A stretch of DNA of 64,000 nt, taken from assembly GCA_907165275.2 (NCBI GenBank), contig OU015664.1:2628001-2692000 (forward strand), written 5' to 3'. This DNA comes from Zygaena filipendulae. Its lineage: Eukaryota; Arthropoda; Insecta; Lepidoptera; Zygaenidae. A program made the translations under genes and the position numbers. The notes under the pieces are model-generated. The model was not told the origin of the DNA. It saw only the letters and a program-made list of their open reading frames with translations, and did not search any database. This document shows positions 1 to 12,180 of the stretch, one piece after another. Position 1 is the first letter of the stretch. Each line of letters begins with the position of its first letter.

Positions 1-12
1 ACAACCTTTTAC

Positions 13-196
13 CTCGTAACCGTATCTGAATATATCCTTCAGCGGCAATGGGTCCTCTCCCCTCATCCTGGCTCCAACCAGGTCCCAAGACATGAAACTC
101 CTCACGTATGAAACTAGACCTTCTGGTGCTATCTCCTCCAACCCTTCGATGTGAAAGTCTGGAGGGAACGCGCTCAAAAATGTTACATTGTGATTT
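13..196 (-). CDS. UDP-glycosyltransferase, third predicted exon (partial gene)
   Basis: Minus-strand exon continuing the N-terminal substrate-binding half of an insect UDP-glycosyltransferase, a membrane-bound ER enzyme that transfers a sugar from UDP-sugar to small lipophilic molecules. It reads NHNVTFLSAFPPDFHIEG, then LEEIAPEGLVSYVRSFMSWD and LVGARMRGEDPLPL, ending FRYGYE. The stretch joining 'ARGMIRR' from the previous exon to 'NHNVTFLSAFPPDF' matches the family pattern (RGHxVTxxSxFP). The acceptor is a pyrimidine-rich tract ending TTCCAG at 197-202. The exon starts with one base that completes the Arg codon left open by exon 665-807 (phase 2+1). A donor GAG|GTAAAA at 11-12 would close it in phase 0; otherwise it runs off the edge. 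The UDP-binding signature and transmembrane tail lie outside the window. Confidence 0.85.
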
Positions 197-292
197 CTGG
201 AACGAAAAATGTATATTTTTTACTAACCATCCAAGTTTCATCCTGTTTAGTTGTTACACGAGTAATTACAATAATTAATACTATATTTTATA

Positions 293-533
293 CTAGGTTC
301 CCCCGCGATAATTTCAGGGTTCCCGAGGAATTGTTTCATACAAACTTCTTGTGGGCGAATAGTCCATTGAATCAATCCAATGAATCGGCCGTCAGAGAAC
401 CGTAGCGGAATCCTTTGCAACCCATTTTACCCCCTTAGGGGTTAAATTTTTTTCATCATTTCATGGTTCTAGATCCAGCGGTTTCAGCTGTGCGTTGTTC
501 GATCAGTCAGTCAGTTTCTGCTTATATATATAG
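293..533 (-). mobile_element. Helitron (Lep1/MINE-like), diverged
   Basis: Starts CTAGGTTCCCCCGCGATAAT (inverse of the 3' terminus) and ends near the 5' motif TATATATAG. It sits in the UGT intron between coding exons 665-807 and 13-196. Confidence 0.5.
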
Positions 534-540
534 ATTGGCG

Positions 541-644
541 TTAAATTTTGCATACTTCATGTTGTCAGGGGTACGGAAAAGGATATAGGGTACTTTTAAG
601 TCAAAATTCCTGCAGGATCTTCGAAATTAACGCGGGTAAAAGCT
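541..644 (+). mobile_element. Helitron fragment next to a UGT exon
   Basis: AAATTTTGCATACTTCATGT, GTTGTCAGGGGTACGG and AAATTAACGCGGGTAAAAGCTA, the 3' half of the Lep1/MINE-like body. It ends 20 bp from the exon donor at 665. Confidence 0.6.
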
Positions 645-664
645 ACTATGGTATAGTTAAGTAC

Positions 665-807
665 CTCCTTATCATTCCCCTGGCAAGCTCCCAGAACGGC
701 ATCTTGTGCGACTTGGTGCCGCCCATCGTGATCATAAGGATGTCGCTGCCGCACACCGATGCTGCTAAAAGAATCGACAAACAGACGGCCGGCCATTGTG
801 ACGGGAT
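665..807 (-). CDS. UDP-glycosyltransferase, second predicted exon (signal peptide and N-terminus)
   Basis: A 143-nt minus-strand exon that opens in phase 0 and ends two bases into a codon. It encodes a hydrophobic signal-peptide core (WPAVCLSILLAASVCGS) followed by DILMITMGGTKSHKMPFWEL and ARGMIRR. This is the conserved UGT N-terminus: a beta strand, a Thr/Ser-Lys-Ser-His loop, then the first helix ending at the RGH position, here RNH after splicing. Splice sites are TTCCAG at 808-813 and GAG|GTACTT at 663-665. No in-frame ATG occurs inside the exon before the signal sequence, so the initiator must come from an upstream exon. Overlapping minus-strand frames also give open reading of the same DNA, but only this one matches a protein family and splices in phase. 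Confidence 0.87.
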
Positions 808-837
808 CTGGAATTTTAAAAAGAAATAATTAACCAC

Positions 838-2096
838 TAAAATTTATTTTTAAACAAGCATTTCATTAAATGATTTTAAATGGACGCTTTTATATAATTG
901 AAAGCTTTTTTATTTATTTCCTTTATTTTTTTACATTTTAGTATTGAGTATTTATGATGCGGCTACAAAACTTTATTTTAGTGTGCTTGTCAAGACGAAC
1001 CAAACAACGATGCTTCGAAACACTGGCTCTCCCACTTTTGCTCTCTTATGAATGAAATAAATATATTAGTCCGTGTGTATGATTTGTTTTTTTTTTTTAA
1101 CTATAAAAAGTTTATAATTACATAGGTATATACAAACTATATCGAAATTATAATTTGGATTTTATACATGATTAAAATAAAAGGCTGGGCTTTCAATTAC
1201 TGCTAACCTGATGACAATGCGCTACATGCGGACACACTAGCATTATTCCCTTAAAAAAATATAATTTCTAAGATAAATAATGGCCACTTTCAGCGATTTC
1301 AGCTGTCAAGCTGTAGAAGTAAGTTCTCAATAAAAAAAATGGGTGAGTGACGTGGAACACTTGGTTATAACGAAGTTTTCCCGTATTAAATTGAGTTCGT
1401 TAAGTCCGTTATACGTAAAAAGAAGCAAAAATACAAAAAACTCGTTTCTAAAAAAAATACAGCTGCTTTGTTTTCTGTAGAGCAGCCGTATGACGCCGTG
1501 AGGGAAAACGAATTTTTACTCCCATCCGTACCGTGCGATAAAGAACTTCGTTCTAATAAAAAAAATCCTATTTCGTATTACATTCCATAGATATCTTTTT
1601 AATGGAATATCTCAGAAGTCTTGAGAATTTTTTATGCATGTGCTCTAATGTGACCAGATAGAACTCCATAAGTGACGGTGTAAGAAGGTTTGCATTTGTC
1701 AGGTAACCAGACCCACGATACCGCATTTATTTTATTTAAAAAGGTATCCTTCCAGAATGGTCCTTGTAAACCTTGTTAGGATCCGAAGGAAATTTGAACC
1801 AGATTTTTACTCTTAGCCGCGAAATTGATTTTATTCTTACTTGAAGAGAATATAGGTTCTACGGCAGGCAGAGTGGAGCCACTTTCGTTTAAATCCATTT
1901 TTGGATACTCATAAAAGGTTTGAAATGTAAGATCATTTTTATGTTACATTTATTAATATTTTTATGTTACATTTATTTATTTGCTTAGCATTTGTTTTTT
2001 ATCTTAGTAAATCACTACATATTGTAAAACATAGTCCTCCGATACGTCTGTCTGTTCGCGATAAATGCGGCAGTGGACTTTGTTTTATAATATTGA
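838..2096. other. Intronic/AT-rich DNA, no feature recognised
   Basis: Part of the predicted long UGT intron. Poly(T) runs and diverged sequence only; no splice-framed coding segment or clear repeat terminus. Confidence 0.6.
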
Positions 2097-2655
2097 CTAG
2101 CTGTCCACCGTGGTTTCGCCCGGTAATTTCAGAGTTCCAGGATAAACTATACGTATAAACCTTAATCTTGAATCACTCTATCTATTAAAAGAACCGCATC
2201 AAAATCAGTTGCGTAGTTTTAAAGATCTGAGCATACATAGGGACAGACAGACAGCGAGAAGCGACTTTTTTATGCTTTGTAGTGATAAATAAATCTATAA
2301 ATCATAAATATTTTCCTTTTTTTATTATCTATAACGAAACCATCAGTCATATGTCATATTAAGCTACATTTTCCATTAATATTGTTAAGAACTAGCTGTG
2401 CCCTACTGTCCTTGGTTTTACCGTCGTCAGTTTCAGAATTCTCACAGGAACTCTATTCGGGTTGAAAATATCTCTAATACTCGTAACTATATACCAAAAA
2501 GGTACCTTCCCGCGTGTTCACTGAAAGAAATCCAGTCTCTCCGCGATAATTCTGAGACAAAAAGTATTATGTTAATCCTAAATAGATACTTACTGTAACT
2601 TCCTATCATTGAAAGAATTAAAAAAATCGGTCATTAATTCCAGAGATACCAAACA
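2097..2655 (-). mobile_element. Two reversed Helitron remnants
   Basis: CTAGCTGTCCACCGTGGTTTC at 2097 runs through CGTTGCGTAGTTTTAAAGATC-like sequence to about 2285. CTAGCTGTGCCCTACTGTCC at 2392 runs to about 2655. The two have different bodies but the same terminus. Confidence 0.6.
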
Positions 2656-2818
2656 CATGGTTATCAGCGTGATTTTTTAAATTCCCGCGGGAATTCTGAG
2701 ATAAAAAGTATTCTCAGGGAATCCTGAATAAATAGGTAAATAAATACTCATATAGTGTAAGTTCCTTTCACTGATTTTTTTTTTAAATCAGTATCGTTCC
2801 AAAATAACAAATATTATA

Positions 2819-3000
2819 CTAGTTCTCCCGGCGGGTTCACTTGCAGCGTGAATTTTAGCCTATAAACCTTCGAGTGCAAGATAAGTGGACAAAGTTTTAT
2901 AGCAATCGGATATACCTTAACCTACCTATACGGGACGGCAGCCCATAAAAATAGAACAAACCAACAAACACCGATTTTTATAAACCTACCTATTAGATAG
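2819..3000 (-). mobile_element. Helitron remnant
   Basis: CTAGTTCTCCCGGCGGGTTCA, then GCAATCGGATATACC and a degenerate AAACAAACC stretch. Strongly diverged. Confidence 0.4.
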
Positions 3001-3737
3001 ATTTGACGTCATCTCTATTTAGACTATTGTTTCGCTTCGACTGAGCTCTACAATAAAACTCAGTCCCTTGGCCATCCTTGACGGATTAGAAGGTTCTTGA
3101 CATTTGCTTACTATTGAAAGTTGCGAATGTTCTTTTTGTTATATTGAATACAATCAAGTTGTAAGATAGGTACTTCAAGTTTGTATAGGTATAACTAAAA
3201 TCACAATAAGCAGTACAGACAGTAATACGCATAACACCTACCTACTTATATTACATTTATTGCAAAAATATTTCGTAAACTCCAAAAAAATTACATAAGA
3301 TGCGTTGATACAAAAAAAATAGCAAGGCGTTGTCATTTTATAACCAACAATCATATTATATTCGAATTTAATATTACGAAATTATTATTGCAAGAAAACA
3401 TGAAGTTTCGCGCGACGAAACTCGTGCCTCGGCACACATTTGGCAAGATTGCAATCTTTAAATCCTTTGTGCACAGTCAGGCGAAGATAATATTTTATAC
3501 AGTCAAGAGTTCGACGAAGTGATGTTTAATATGTAAATCTTCTTAACTTCAACAATATAAAGGAACCTGGATAAGGAATACAAAGCTATAGAACACCCCA
3601 GGCTATTCTTAAGGTTGTGAGGTCAAACATAATTTTGTGTTTTACACTGGTTCTTGAAAATAAATTTTGACAGAAAACATGAGCGGTGAAGTCTATTGTT
3701 TTCGCGATAACAGTAATTTTTCAGTTTAGGCGCAAAT

Positions 3738-4304
3738 GTGGTGTTATGTTACGCGTTACTAAAAGAAAACTTTTTTGATGAATCGATAAACAAAGTAATA
3801 AATCATCCTGTATACACTCGAGCTACTGCCCAGAACCGGTTATGCACATCTCGCGCTTGCAATGCGTACGGTGAGAGGACATGCAGCTATCTAGTTCCGA
3901 GATTAATAAATAACCTACCCTCGGACTTGGTCAACTGTATTAATAAAAAGAACTATAAAACCAAATTAAAATCTTATTTTATAAATAACTTATAGAATAT
4001 AATATAATAATATAGATGTTGGTTTGAGATTGCACGCGAATGTTTCGGTTTTGTTTTTGTTATGTATATTTATAGATATGTATTGTTATGTATAGATGTT
4101 TAGATCGTATGATCGTAGATGTATGTAATAGATGTACAGATTGTTAACGCATACCCACCGATAACGTAGTATAGGTATGAATAATTAATTGAAATAGCAC
4201 TATTTGTACAAACCTCTGTGGTTTCTTGTGCTACTTTATGTCAACCATAAATTATATTTTATTGTAAATTTGGTAAATAAATTAAAAAAAAAAAAAAAAA
4301 AAAA
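3738..4304 (+). mobile_element. 5'-truncated non-LTR retrotransposon (LINE) with poly(A) tail
   Basis: The frame 3738-3995 ends in a peptide typical of the carboxy end of LINE reverse-transcriptase proteins: NAYGERTCSYLVPRLINNLP, then SDLVNCINKKNYKTKLKSY. It is followed by a 3' UTR of about 290 bp, AATAAA at 4276-4281 and a 21-A tract at 4284-4304. The rest of the reverse transcriptase is absent. The clade was not determined. Confidence 0.75.
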
Positions 4305-5723
4305 TGTTTTCATATAATAAAATGTTAAAGGAACATACAACAGAAACAATAGAAAAATATTATAAAGGTTTTCGGATTGCTTATTCATTTTAATGAATGA
4401 ATTAAATTACACACTTATTAAACTAATTAATTAAAATATTTATTATTCATTAGTTTTAGTTTTTATCAATATCAACTCCTAGAGTTTTTTGAGCATTTTT
4501 CACTATTCCTCGGATTTGTTCATCCTCGTCCGCTTGAAAAAATCACTCTGTATACATATTATATCGTATGCCATAAATCTTCAGTAGTTCAGCACTGTGC
4601 TGTGTGCAGGCATGCAGTTCGTGACGCATGGAAGGCCTAAAAAACACAGTTCCAAATACGCTTTTTCATCACTACGTAGCTTAGATAGTAGGCATATAAC
4701 TGTCATCATTTGAACTCGTTTTTAAATTTACTACCCCATCGTTGGGTTAGGTTAGAACTGAACCACAACAAAATTAAAAGGTAGAAGAAGAAGAAGAAAC
4801 AGAAGAAAGTACGAGTTAATACCTACAATATGACGACGAATACCTATAATAATGAACGATAAATAAAAAACTAATGACCAGTGGTCACCGTGGACCATCG
4901 TGCATCGTGCAGTTAAAATAGCCGATATAGCTTAATATGCTCCTGGCTTAACTCGTTGTGTTTCGGGATTCTCTCGAAAATTCTTTCAATTCAAGTAATT
5001 TACTTTTTCAAGAATATGGCAGATATAATATCTTCATAACAATCAACATGGTGCTAGAGCTATAGGTAATTTGAAATTTATTCAAAATATTCTTTGTAAT
5101 TTCGTGATAAAATTACTATCCTTAATGTTACGCCAGGATATTAGCAATCCACATGTCGAATTTAAGTGTAATATATCCAGTGTTTTTACTTAATGCGCTT
5201 TAAAATATATGGACAAACAGACAGTCATACTGCTTTCTTTTACTTATTTTGCACTCTAATTTTATTGTTTTGCCAATGTAGAAAGAGAAACACAATGTAC
5301 AAAGGCAATAATTATATAAGTATGTAAATAGAAAAAATAAACAGGTGCGTAACTACTCTAAGTATAATTTTATAATTAAACCTATTATATTATGCCTATT
5401 TACGAATAATGACGGATACGTCGGTGCACGGAAAAACCTAAAAAGGTTTATGTAGCACTGTCAAGTTGTTACAATGATTATAAATTAGTAAATAAATAAA
5501 TAAATTAAATTAATAATCTCTGTGTTCATACGCACGTAGTTGTTTGATATCTGAATGTTTTGTTGTTCTGGTTTTCTGTTGCTGAAAAAATTAAAAATTA
5601 CTAAAACCGGAAAATATATTGTACTACAAAGACATAAAGGGGAAAAAGTCTCTCGCGGCATAGCTTTGTAATTGCCCTTTGAACATAACGTGTCGGTTAC
5701 AGCAATGATATCATTGGTTTACA
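4305..5723. other. No gene seen
   Basis: AT-rich, with short simple runs (AGAAGAAGAAGAA at 4784-4800). Nothing identifiable between the LINE tail and the MITE at 5724. Confidence 0.6.
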
Positions 5724-5952
5724 GGGCCCTTATTCACTATGACCAACAACATTCCTCGCCTATAACGCGCTTCCCTAAAACACAATCCCAAACGTTGCAG
5801 ATGAAAAAATATTAGAAATTAATATGTTACGAGTACGTTTACGTTGTAAATATGTTTTTAGACAGTGAAACTTTTTAAATAACGAGGAAAAGACAATTTT
5901 TGGGGCGCCTTATCATAACACGCCGCGTTATGGCCATAGTGAATAAGGACCC
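5724..5952. mobile_element. MITE with CCTTATTCACTATG ends
   Basis: GGGCCCTTATTCACTATGACC at left and its inverse GGCCATAGTGAATAAGGACCC at right. Interior ATTCCTCGCCTATAACGCG and CACGCCGCGTTATG. A second copy in opposite orientation lies at 62268-62493. Confidence 0.82.
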
Positions 5953-6585
5953 AGTTTGAACGTATTACAAAAGAGCTTTCTGAATTGAAATACTTCACAA
6001 TACTATTGCCCCCTATTCCATAAAAAAAAAAAAAAAAAAAATAAGGTTATGCGTAGTTGCTAAAAAGAAATAAATAAACAAACTTGCTTTCTTTTAACTT
6101 GTACGAATCCAAATTACTCAATAGGTACCACTGGTGCCATGTTCATGGTGGTCGTTACTAAAGAACGGTTACGTAGCTATAAAAAAAAAGGTGAAACTTT
6201 AAAAAAAAAAAAAACAAAATGTTCTTAGGGAAACCTTGACAGTTGTTGAAAGCATAAAAGTGGAAGTTCACCCTTAACACTGTCGTGCGCTATAAATATT
6301 TAGACACGGTCATAACTTTTCCTTCCGTGAACCGATCGCGAAGTTCTAAATTAGACTCTATCTAAGATAACTACAAAAGTGTCATTAATAAAAATTCAAT
6401 GATTTCGTGATGCTCGTACACAGAATGGGGTTGTCAACCAAATTTTAGTTTTTAGTCCGTCTTGTAGATAGATTTTTGATTTTCATGCTCCGGAAACAAA
6501 CATATTAATAATATCATAATAAAACATTCACATCTAGTTTATTTTTGTAATAACTTCAACGGGCAGACTCGAATTTTATTATTTA

Positions 6586-6906
6586 CTAGATGTGCCCTGA
6601 GGTTTCACCCGCGTGAAACGTTTTCATATAACAAATTTTTTTCCCGACTACCGATTTAAATTAAATAAAGCCTATATGTAGCTCCAGGCTAAGCTTAATC
6701 TACCTGTGAAAACCGCAAGTGGATCCGTTCAATAGATTCGGAGACGCGAACAGACGGACAGACAGACAGAAAAGAATTTTAAAAACTTATTTTTTTTTGT
6801 GGTTGGTTACTCTTTTTTTTTATCGCCCCCTGTCAATTTTTGGTAAAAGTATTCAATGTACAGAATCGCGGATTCTACTCTTTTATTATAGTATATAGAT
6901 AGATAG
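6586..6906 (-). mobile_element. Helitron, long-body subfamily
   Basis: CTAGATGTGCCCTGAGGTTTC at the 3' terminus; CTCCAGGCTAAGCTTAATCT, the GACAGACAGACAG microsatellite, and 5' CGGATTCTACTCTTTTATTA. Same body as 24663-24968 and 63243-63524. Confidence 0.75.
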
Positions 6907-7581
6907 ATGTCTGGATTAACAACGTTCACCATGCTCACGTCACACAAGTTCTGGTAATTCGATATCACTCAAGGACCAACAGATTGTTATTGACACTGCA
7001 CACAAACGATTTCGCTGAATTTAAACGAGTAAATTAGGTTTGTGAACCAATAGCTAGTTAAGTTGTCATTTTTATACCCACGTAACGTAAGATTTGGACA
7101 CCTTGTTGCCTAAGTCCTAAGTCTAGATCTAAATATTAACAAAGCCAAAAACTACGGAAGATGCGAAGAAGAAACATCAAAATCCCCATTAAGGCTCAGA
7201 ATTGCAACATCCAAAGGATGTTATAAGCGTGTCAAAGATCAAAATAAAACTTTACCTACCTACCGGCTGTTTTGGTGCCATGCATAAATTTTGACTGATC
7301 CATATACAAACAAAAAAGCTTTGGTTAGTGTAGAAGAATTGTTTGCTTTTTTTACGAATTGCAAATACCTAAATCTACTGATACAGAATGTTGTAGAAAA
7401 AATGTTTTGAAACATAAATGAGCAAAAACATTTTGGCAGCAAACAGTTTCGATTATGACGAAACTCGATCAAAATAGCTACCAATAAAATAGCGAATACA
7501 TTGAAAACTTCCTAGTTATAAAAAAAATAGGACATACTATAATAATTAATCATTCCAATACTTAAATCACTAGCTACTTTA

Positions 7582-7812
7582 CTAGCTGAGCCACGCTGTT
7601 TCACCCGCGGTAATTTTAGAGTTCCCGCGGGAATACCGGGATAAAAAGTACTCTATGTCCTTCTCTGTAACCCTGACAACATGTAGGTATCCAAATTTAA
7701 TGAGATTTCATAACGTGCACGCCAAATTTTATCCAAATTCGTTCAGCCGTTTTTGCGTGATTAAGTAACAAACATCCACACTTTCAAATTTATAATATTA
7801 GTAAAGAGTAGG
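7582..7812 (-). mobile_element. Helitron, short-body subfamily
   Basis: CTAGCTGAGCCACGCTGTTT ... CGTTCAGCCGTTTTTGCGTG ... TTATAATATTAGTAAAGAG. Body as at 36057-36270. Confidence 0.72.
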
Positions 7813-8236
7813 ATATAGTAAGGATGAATAAACTTTAAAAAAACAATGGATTGTTTTTTGAACCGAAAATCGGATTGTTAAGATTCTACGTAGTATTATA
7901 GTAGGTACGTCTTTATTACGTAAAAACAATATCTAGCCAATATAATATTTCCAGTTGTGATTTCAGAAATGTCGACACAAACCTCAACCCGGAACCAAAG
8001 TCTTATACCATACTAATCATATTATAATTAACTTTTTATATACTTAAGCTATAATTTACAAGCCGCCATTTGAAATGACCGCTACAGGTTTTCCCAACCT
8101 GTGGAGTGGAGTGAGGAATAAAACACTAAAATAATTTTAATAGTCTGGCTAGCCCTCAGTATTTTTAATTTTCTAAAATAAATTAAGCTACATTAAACTA
8201 GATATTTAGTCTGCAAATTACCATTCAGTATAATAA

Positions 8237-8426
8237 TCCCTACTAATATTATAAATGCGAAAGTAACTTTGTCTGTCTGTTACGCTTTCACGCCTTAACG
8301 GCTCAACCAATCATCATGAAATTTTGCATACAAGTTGTCAGGGGTATGGAGAAGGATATACTTTTTATTCGGAATTCCCGCGGGAACTTCGAAATTTACG
8401 CGGGTGAAACCGCGAGGAACAGCTAG
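8237..8426 (+). mobile_element. Helitron, complete short copy (190 bp)
   Basis: Begins TCCCTACTAATATTATAAAT and ends ACGCGGGTGAAACCGCGAGG AACAGCTAG followed by T. The TC start, terminal hairpin and CTAG end fit a Helitron inserted without target duplication. Confidence 0.85.
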
Positions 8427-8769
8427 TTTGGAATATTGGAGCAGAAAAAAGGTTGAGAAACGCTGGGTACATTTTTAGACATTGACTAATATCGATCGAA
8501 CAGCAAATTATTATTTGTTGAGAAATTGGAATCGAACACGTTCGCGGTAAGAGTTGTAATCTTTTCATATTGAATTATTAGGTACAGACAGAAGCAGAAA
8601 TATGGAATCACTTTCATCATCCTAACTAATAGGTATAATAGGTATAAAGTCTTCTCAAGTACACTTTCTGAACATCGTGAAGGTTGACTGGTAGAGAATG
8701 CCACTGTGGCAATAAGTGCGCCTTTTGTACCCTGTTGTGCAATAAGCTTAAAAAAATAAAAATAAAAAG

Positions 8770-8943
8770 TGAGTTTGTTTGTTTCTTTGTTGGTCACGCT
8801 TTCACGGCTTAACGGCTCCACCGATCACCATGAAATTTTGCATACACGTTGTCAGAGGTACAGAGAAGGACATAGGGTTTTAGTCTCGGAATTCCCGAGG
8901 GAACTCAGAAATTAATGTGGGTGAAACCGCGGAGAACAGCTAG
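8770..8943 (+). mobile_element. Helitron, short-body copy
   Basis: GAGTTTGTTTGTTTC, TCACGCTTTCACGGCTTAAC, GGTGAAACCGCGGAGAACAG plus CTAG. The 5' end is truncated or replaced. Confidence 0.75.
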
Positions 8944-9106
8944 TTTAGTAGATAATAAATTTCAAAGACTGACAAGTGATTACATATTTTTTATGCTGAC
9001 TAATTTATATGTTTATTTTGTGATGACGTTGAAACTGTGAATTTTGAGTAACGTGTATCTATACATAGTGGTGAACTAAAAATGTTTTGAAAATTCAAGC
9101 CCTTAT

Positions 9107-9445
9107 ACGACCGCACTCAGAGTTGTTTTAACGATTAGGTACTTAATAAAAACGACTTATTCGTCAACTCGCACGTGTCAAACTCGTGTGTGTGCGCGAG
9201 TAAGCACCTTCCGTTTTTACCTACTTTTTCTGTCGTTAACTCGCTCAACCGTGAAAATGTGTAGTCAGCTAGTTAGTTAAGAGTCATTTTTGAAAATTAA
9301 TACACATAAGGTATATATTATTAAGGCAGGTACCCACTTTAAATGTATAAAAATTTTATACGACTTGATAAAACAACCGCCGCACTCAGAGACGTTCATT
9401 AAATTAATGTTAATTGGCATTTAACTAATTAAGTTAAAAGTTAAA
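9107..9445. mobile_element. Degraded GCACTCAGAG-family MITE pieces
   Basis: ACCGCACTCAGAGTTGTTTTAACGATTA at 9110-9137 (outer arm) and CCGCCGCACTCAGAGACGTT plus ATTAATGTTAATTGGCATTT from 9377 (inner arm). About 240 bp of unrelated sequence separates them. Confidence 0.55.
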
Positions 9446-10030
9446 TGAGTGTGAAATAAGTGAAACGCGATCTAAACCGGCGGGGAGAACAGACAGTTGG
9501 CTTGAACTTGTGAAACTTTTGCAAAACAAAATACGTCTTTTCCGTTCCCCAATCTAAGTCGAGTTCCACAAAACACCGCAATAATATTTTTGAATGTTAT
9601 TCTCAGGAGGTAAACATTTACTTCAAGGCTGACTTTAAATTTGTCTCACGATCTGATGTATATTGCCTGGGTATTAAGGTAAATTACCTGCTTAGAGCTT
9701 AAAGCTCTGCTATTTCAAAATACCTGATAGCTTATGAAACCGGTATAATACTCAAATATTACGTTTATTTCAGAACTTCTTTGAGACCCCTCGAAACGTG
9801 ACATAAATACTTGAAAGGTCCCGATATGATAAACGTTACTACTATTTTGTCTGGAAAAAAGTTTTTTAAAGTATCCATTTTTCCTGCCTACCTATGCATG
9901 TCCCACCAAATGTAAATTGAGTTTATGTCTCTAACGGCCTAAGTATCCTTCAAACAATTTATCTAACATTTATGATCATTTTCTGAGGAATATCCTAACA
10001 CATTTAAAAATTCTAATGTGAGTTAACCTA

Positions 10031-10074
10031 CATTTACCTAGGTATAGGCGAGTGAAGCCGCAAGAATCAGCTAG
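10031..10074 (+). mobile_element. Helitron 3' end fragment
   Basis: GGCGAGTGAAGCCGCAAGAA TCAGCTAG followed by T; degenerate hairpin. Confidence 0.45.
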
Positions 10075-10265
10075 TTTTTAAATTATAAAGATCAGCAGAG
10101 GCTTATTTATTAATTCTTATTCTAGAACCAATCACATATGTTTTTTTTCATGTTGGTTTTAATATTGTCATAAAATATTGATGTTGATCGGATGGTTTTT
10201 ACTTTTTGAGCGGTTTTAATTACACAGTAGGTACAGTGGACATCTTTACCTACTCGTTAAGCTTC

Positions 10266-10535
10266 AGAGGTATATGCTCCCGCAGGAACTCCAGGATAAA
10301 ATATAGATATTTAAACCTTCCTCATGAATCACTCTATCTCAAATTTCAAATTAAAATTCAATTAGGTATACTTTATTGCACACACAGTAAAAAACACATT
10401 TTACGAAAACTATGTATCTATTTATTGGTGAAAACCGCATGAAAATCCGTTGCGTAGTTTTATAGATCTAATCTAATAGGTACATGGGGACAGATAGACA
10501 GCGGGAAGTGACTTTGTTTTATACGTGTTATGTAG
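10266..10535 (-). mobile_element. Helitron remnant, AGATCTAA-body subfamily
   Basis: GAACTCCAGGATAAAATATAG, TTCCTCATGAATCACTCTAT, ACCGCATGAAAATCCGTTGC and a GACAGATAGACAG run. An insertion of about 70 bp lies in the middle. The 3' CTAG terminus is lost. Confidence 0.6.
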
Positions 10536-10974
10536 TGAAAATATCAGTTGTCCGGTAACTAAAGTACATACAAGCTCTGCTTATTTTGGGACCAGGCGAT
10601 GGCGCTGTGTGGCCATGTCCAAGCAATCTTCTTACACGTGGCGGGTGTAGGTAGGTATTCAGTTTTAATCAAATACTCAGACAAACACACATTGCCTGTA
10701 GGTACTACTGTATTAAGCCCAAGTATAGGTATTATTGCAAAACCACGTGGACAAGGTTTTCCACTAAAAACGGTTTTTCCTATAAGTGGAGTTTAGTAAG
10801 GACACAAAGTAAATTAAAATCGCCTATGGTTATCTAATAAACCTGTGCTTATGGTTTTTTGTTTTTATAAGGAAGGAAAACAGGAAGATTTTGGTGCCTG
10901 TCTATCTTAATTTCTATCGTGTAATATCTTATTCTATAATTAATTCTTTTCCTTGTATTACATTTATTAATAAG

Positions 10975-11168
10975 CTGTTTCACCCGCGATAATTTCGGAG
11001 TTCCATTGGAAGTTTCGGGACAAAAATTACCGTATATTATATTATGTCACTGAAGATAGTAGCTTCCTAAGTGAAAGAATGTTCAAAATCCATCAGATCC
11101 AGAGATTACCCCCTACAACGTCACAAACTCACAAACTCGTAAACTTCACCTTATAATATTAGTATAGA
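10975..11168 (-). mobile_element. Helitron remnant, GATTACCCCC-body subfamily
   Basis: CTGTTTCACCCGCGATAATT, CCAGAGATTACCCCC, ACAACGTCACAAACTCACAA, TTATAATATTAGTATAG. Same body as 31913-32122. Confidence 0.65.
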
Positions 11169-11389
11169 TAACATTAACAGGCTTCGCTTGTATTGATAAA
11201 TTTAAAAAAAAAAACTATTTTTAGAAATGTCAAAAGTAGTTTGATTACCAAATTTGATAAAATTAATCCTGTAGTCTTCACAACAAGTTCTTGCTTAGAA
11301 TTCCGTTTATTCTTAACAGCAACCTAGAACTAGAATCTGTTCCATTATTGTCACAGTGTTAAATAGTTCTAAATTTGACGGTCGCGGGA

Positions 11390-11495
11390 CCTTATTGGAT
11401 TAAGGAAGCGCAGGACTGGTCGTTGCGACGATCCTTGGGGGAGGCCTATGTCCAGCAGTGGACGTCTTTCGGCTGATATAACGATGATAATGATG
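11390..11495 (+). mobile_element. 3' end of an RTE-like LINE
   Basis: GACCTTATTGGATTAAGGAAGC, CAGGACTGGTCGTTG and GGAGGCCTATGTCCAGCAGT followed by a degenerate GAT-rich tail is the familiar terminus of lepidopteran RTE-type LINEs (it encodes EAYVQQW). Only the last 100 bp remain. Confidence 0.65.
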
Positions 11496-11857
11496 AATAA
11501 ATGGTTCGCGGGAAAATGGTTTAGAGATCCACTAAGTTACATACGCAATTTCCGTAAATATTCTTTAAAATATATGTACCTACCTATATCCTCAAGAAAA
11601 CCCATTACATTGTCCACATACGTTGCAGCACGCATGGTCACGCGCGCTTCCCTCGTACACGCTTTACGGAGTTACGTGAACATAATGACATCCGACAATC
11701 ACAAAGGAATCGGACACACTTTGTTGTTTTCCGGACTGGTATGATTATAGCCTCAATCATTTCAGACAATGGCGAAAACTAAGAGATTATTAGAACTTTT
11801 TCTTTATGTATATTATAGGTATTCGTCATTCTATATAGATATAGGAACTTATAGAAT

Positions 11858-12180
11858 AATAATAATAATAATAATAATAAACTCTTTATTGAACACCACT
11901 TAAAAATAAACAATTACAAAAACAAATTTTACTATAAGGTGGAACAATCGGCGGTCTTATCGCTCAGAGCGATCTCTTCCAGACAACCATAGGGTGCATA
12001 GGGAAAATTATAATCTAGAAGGAAGGCGGTGTTATAATATATAATAATACTCAGCATAACTATACTTAGCTGTTCTGCGCAGTTTCTCTCGTGATATTCG
12101 GGAAACTCTTTGTGTCCTATTGAAGATCCTAAGCCTAGACCAATGTAACTATAGCCAAACAATAACTTTCGCTCTAAAAA
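11858..12180 (-). mobile_element. LINE 3' end in reverse orientation with (TAA)n tail
   Basis: (TAA)n at 11858-11880, then ACTCTTTATTGAACACCAC (an AATAAA on the minus strand) and GGCGGTCTTATCGCTCAGAG CGATCTCTTCCAGACAACC. This is a common lepidopteran LINE 3' terminus. No coding part is recognisable. Confidence 0.55.

Noticed and set aside
596..796. Minus-strand frame starting MAGRLFVDSF over the UGT exon
   Set aside because: It begins at an internal ATG in another frame. The frame with a signal peptide and the UGT N-terminal pattern splices in phase with exon 13-196.
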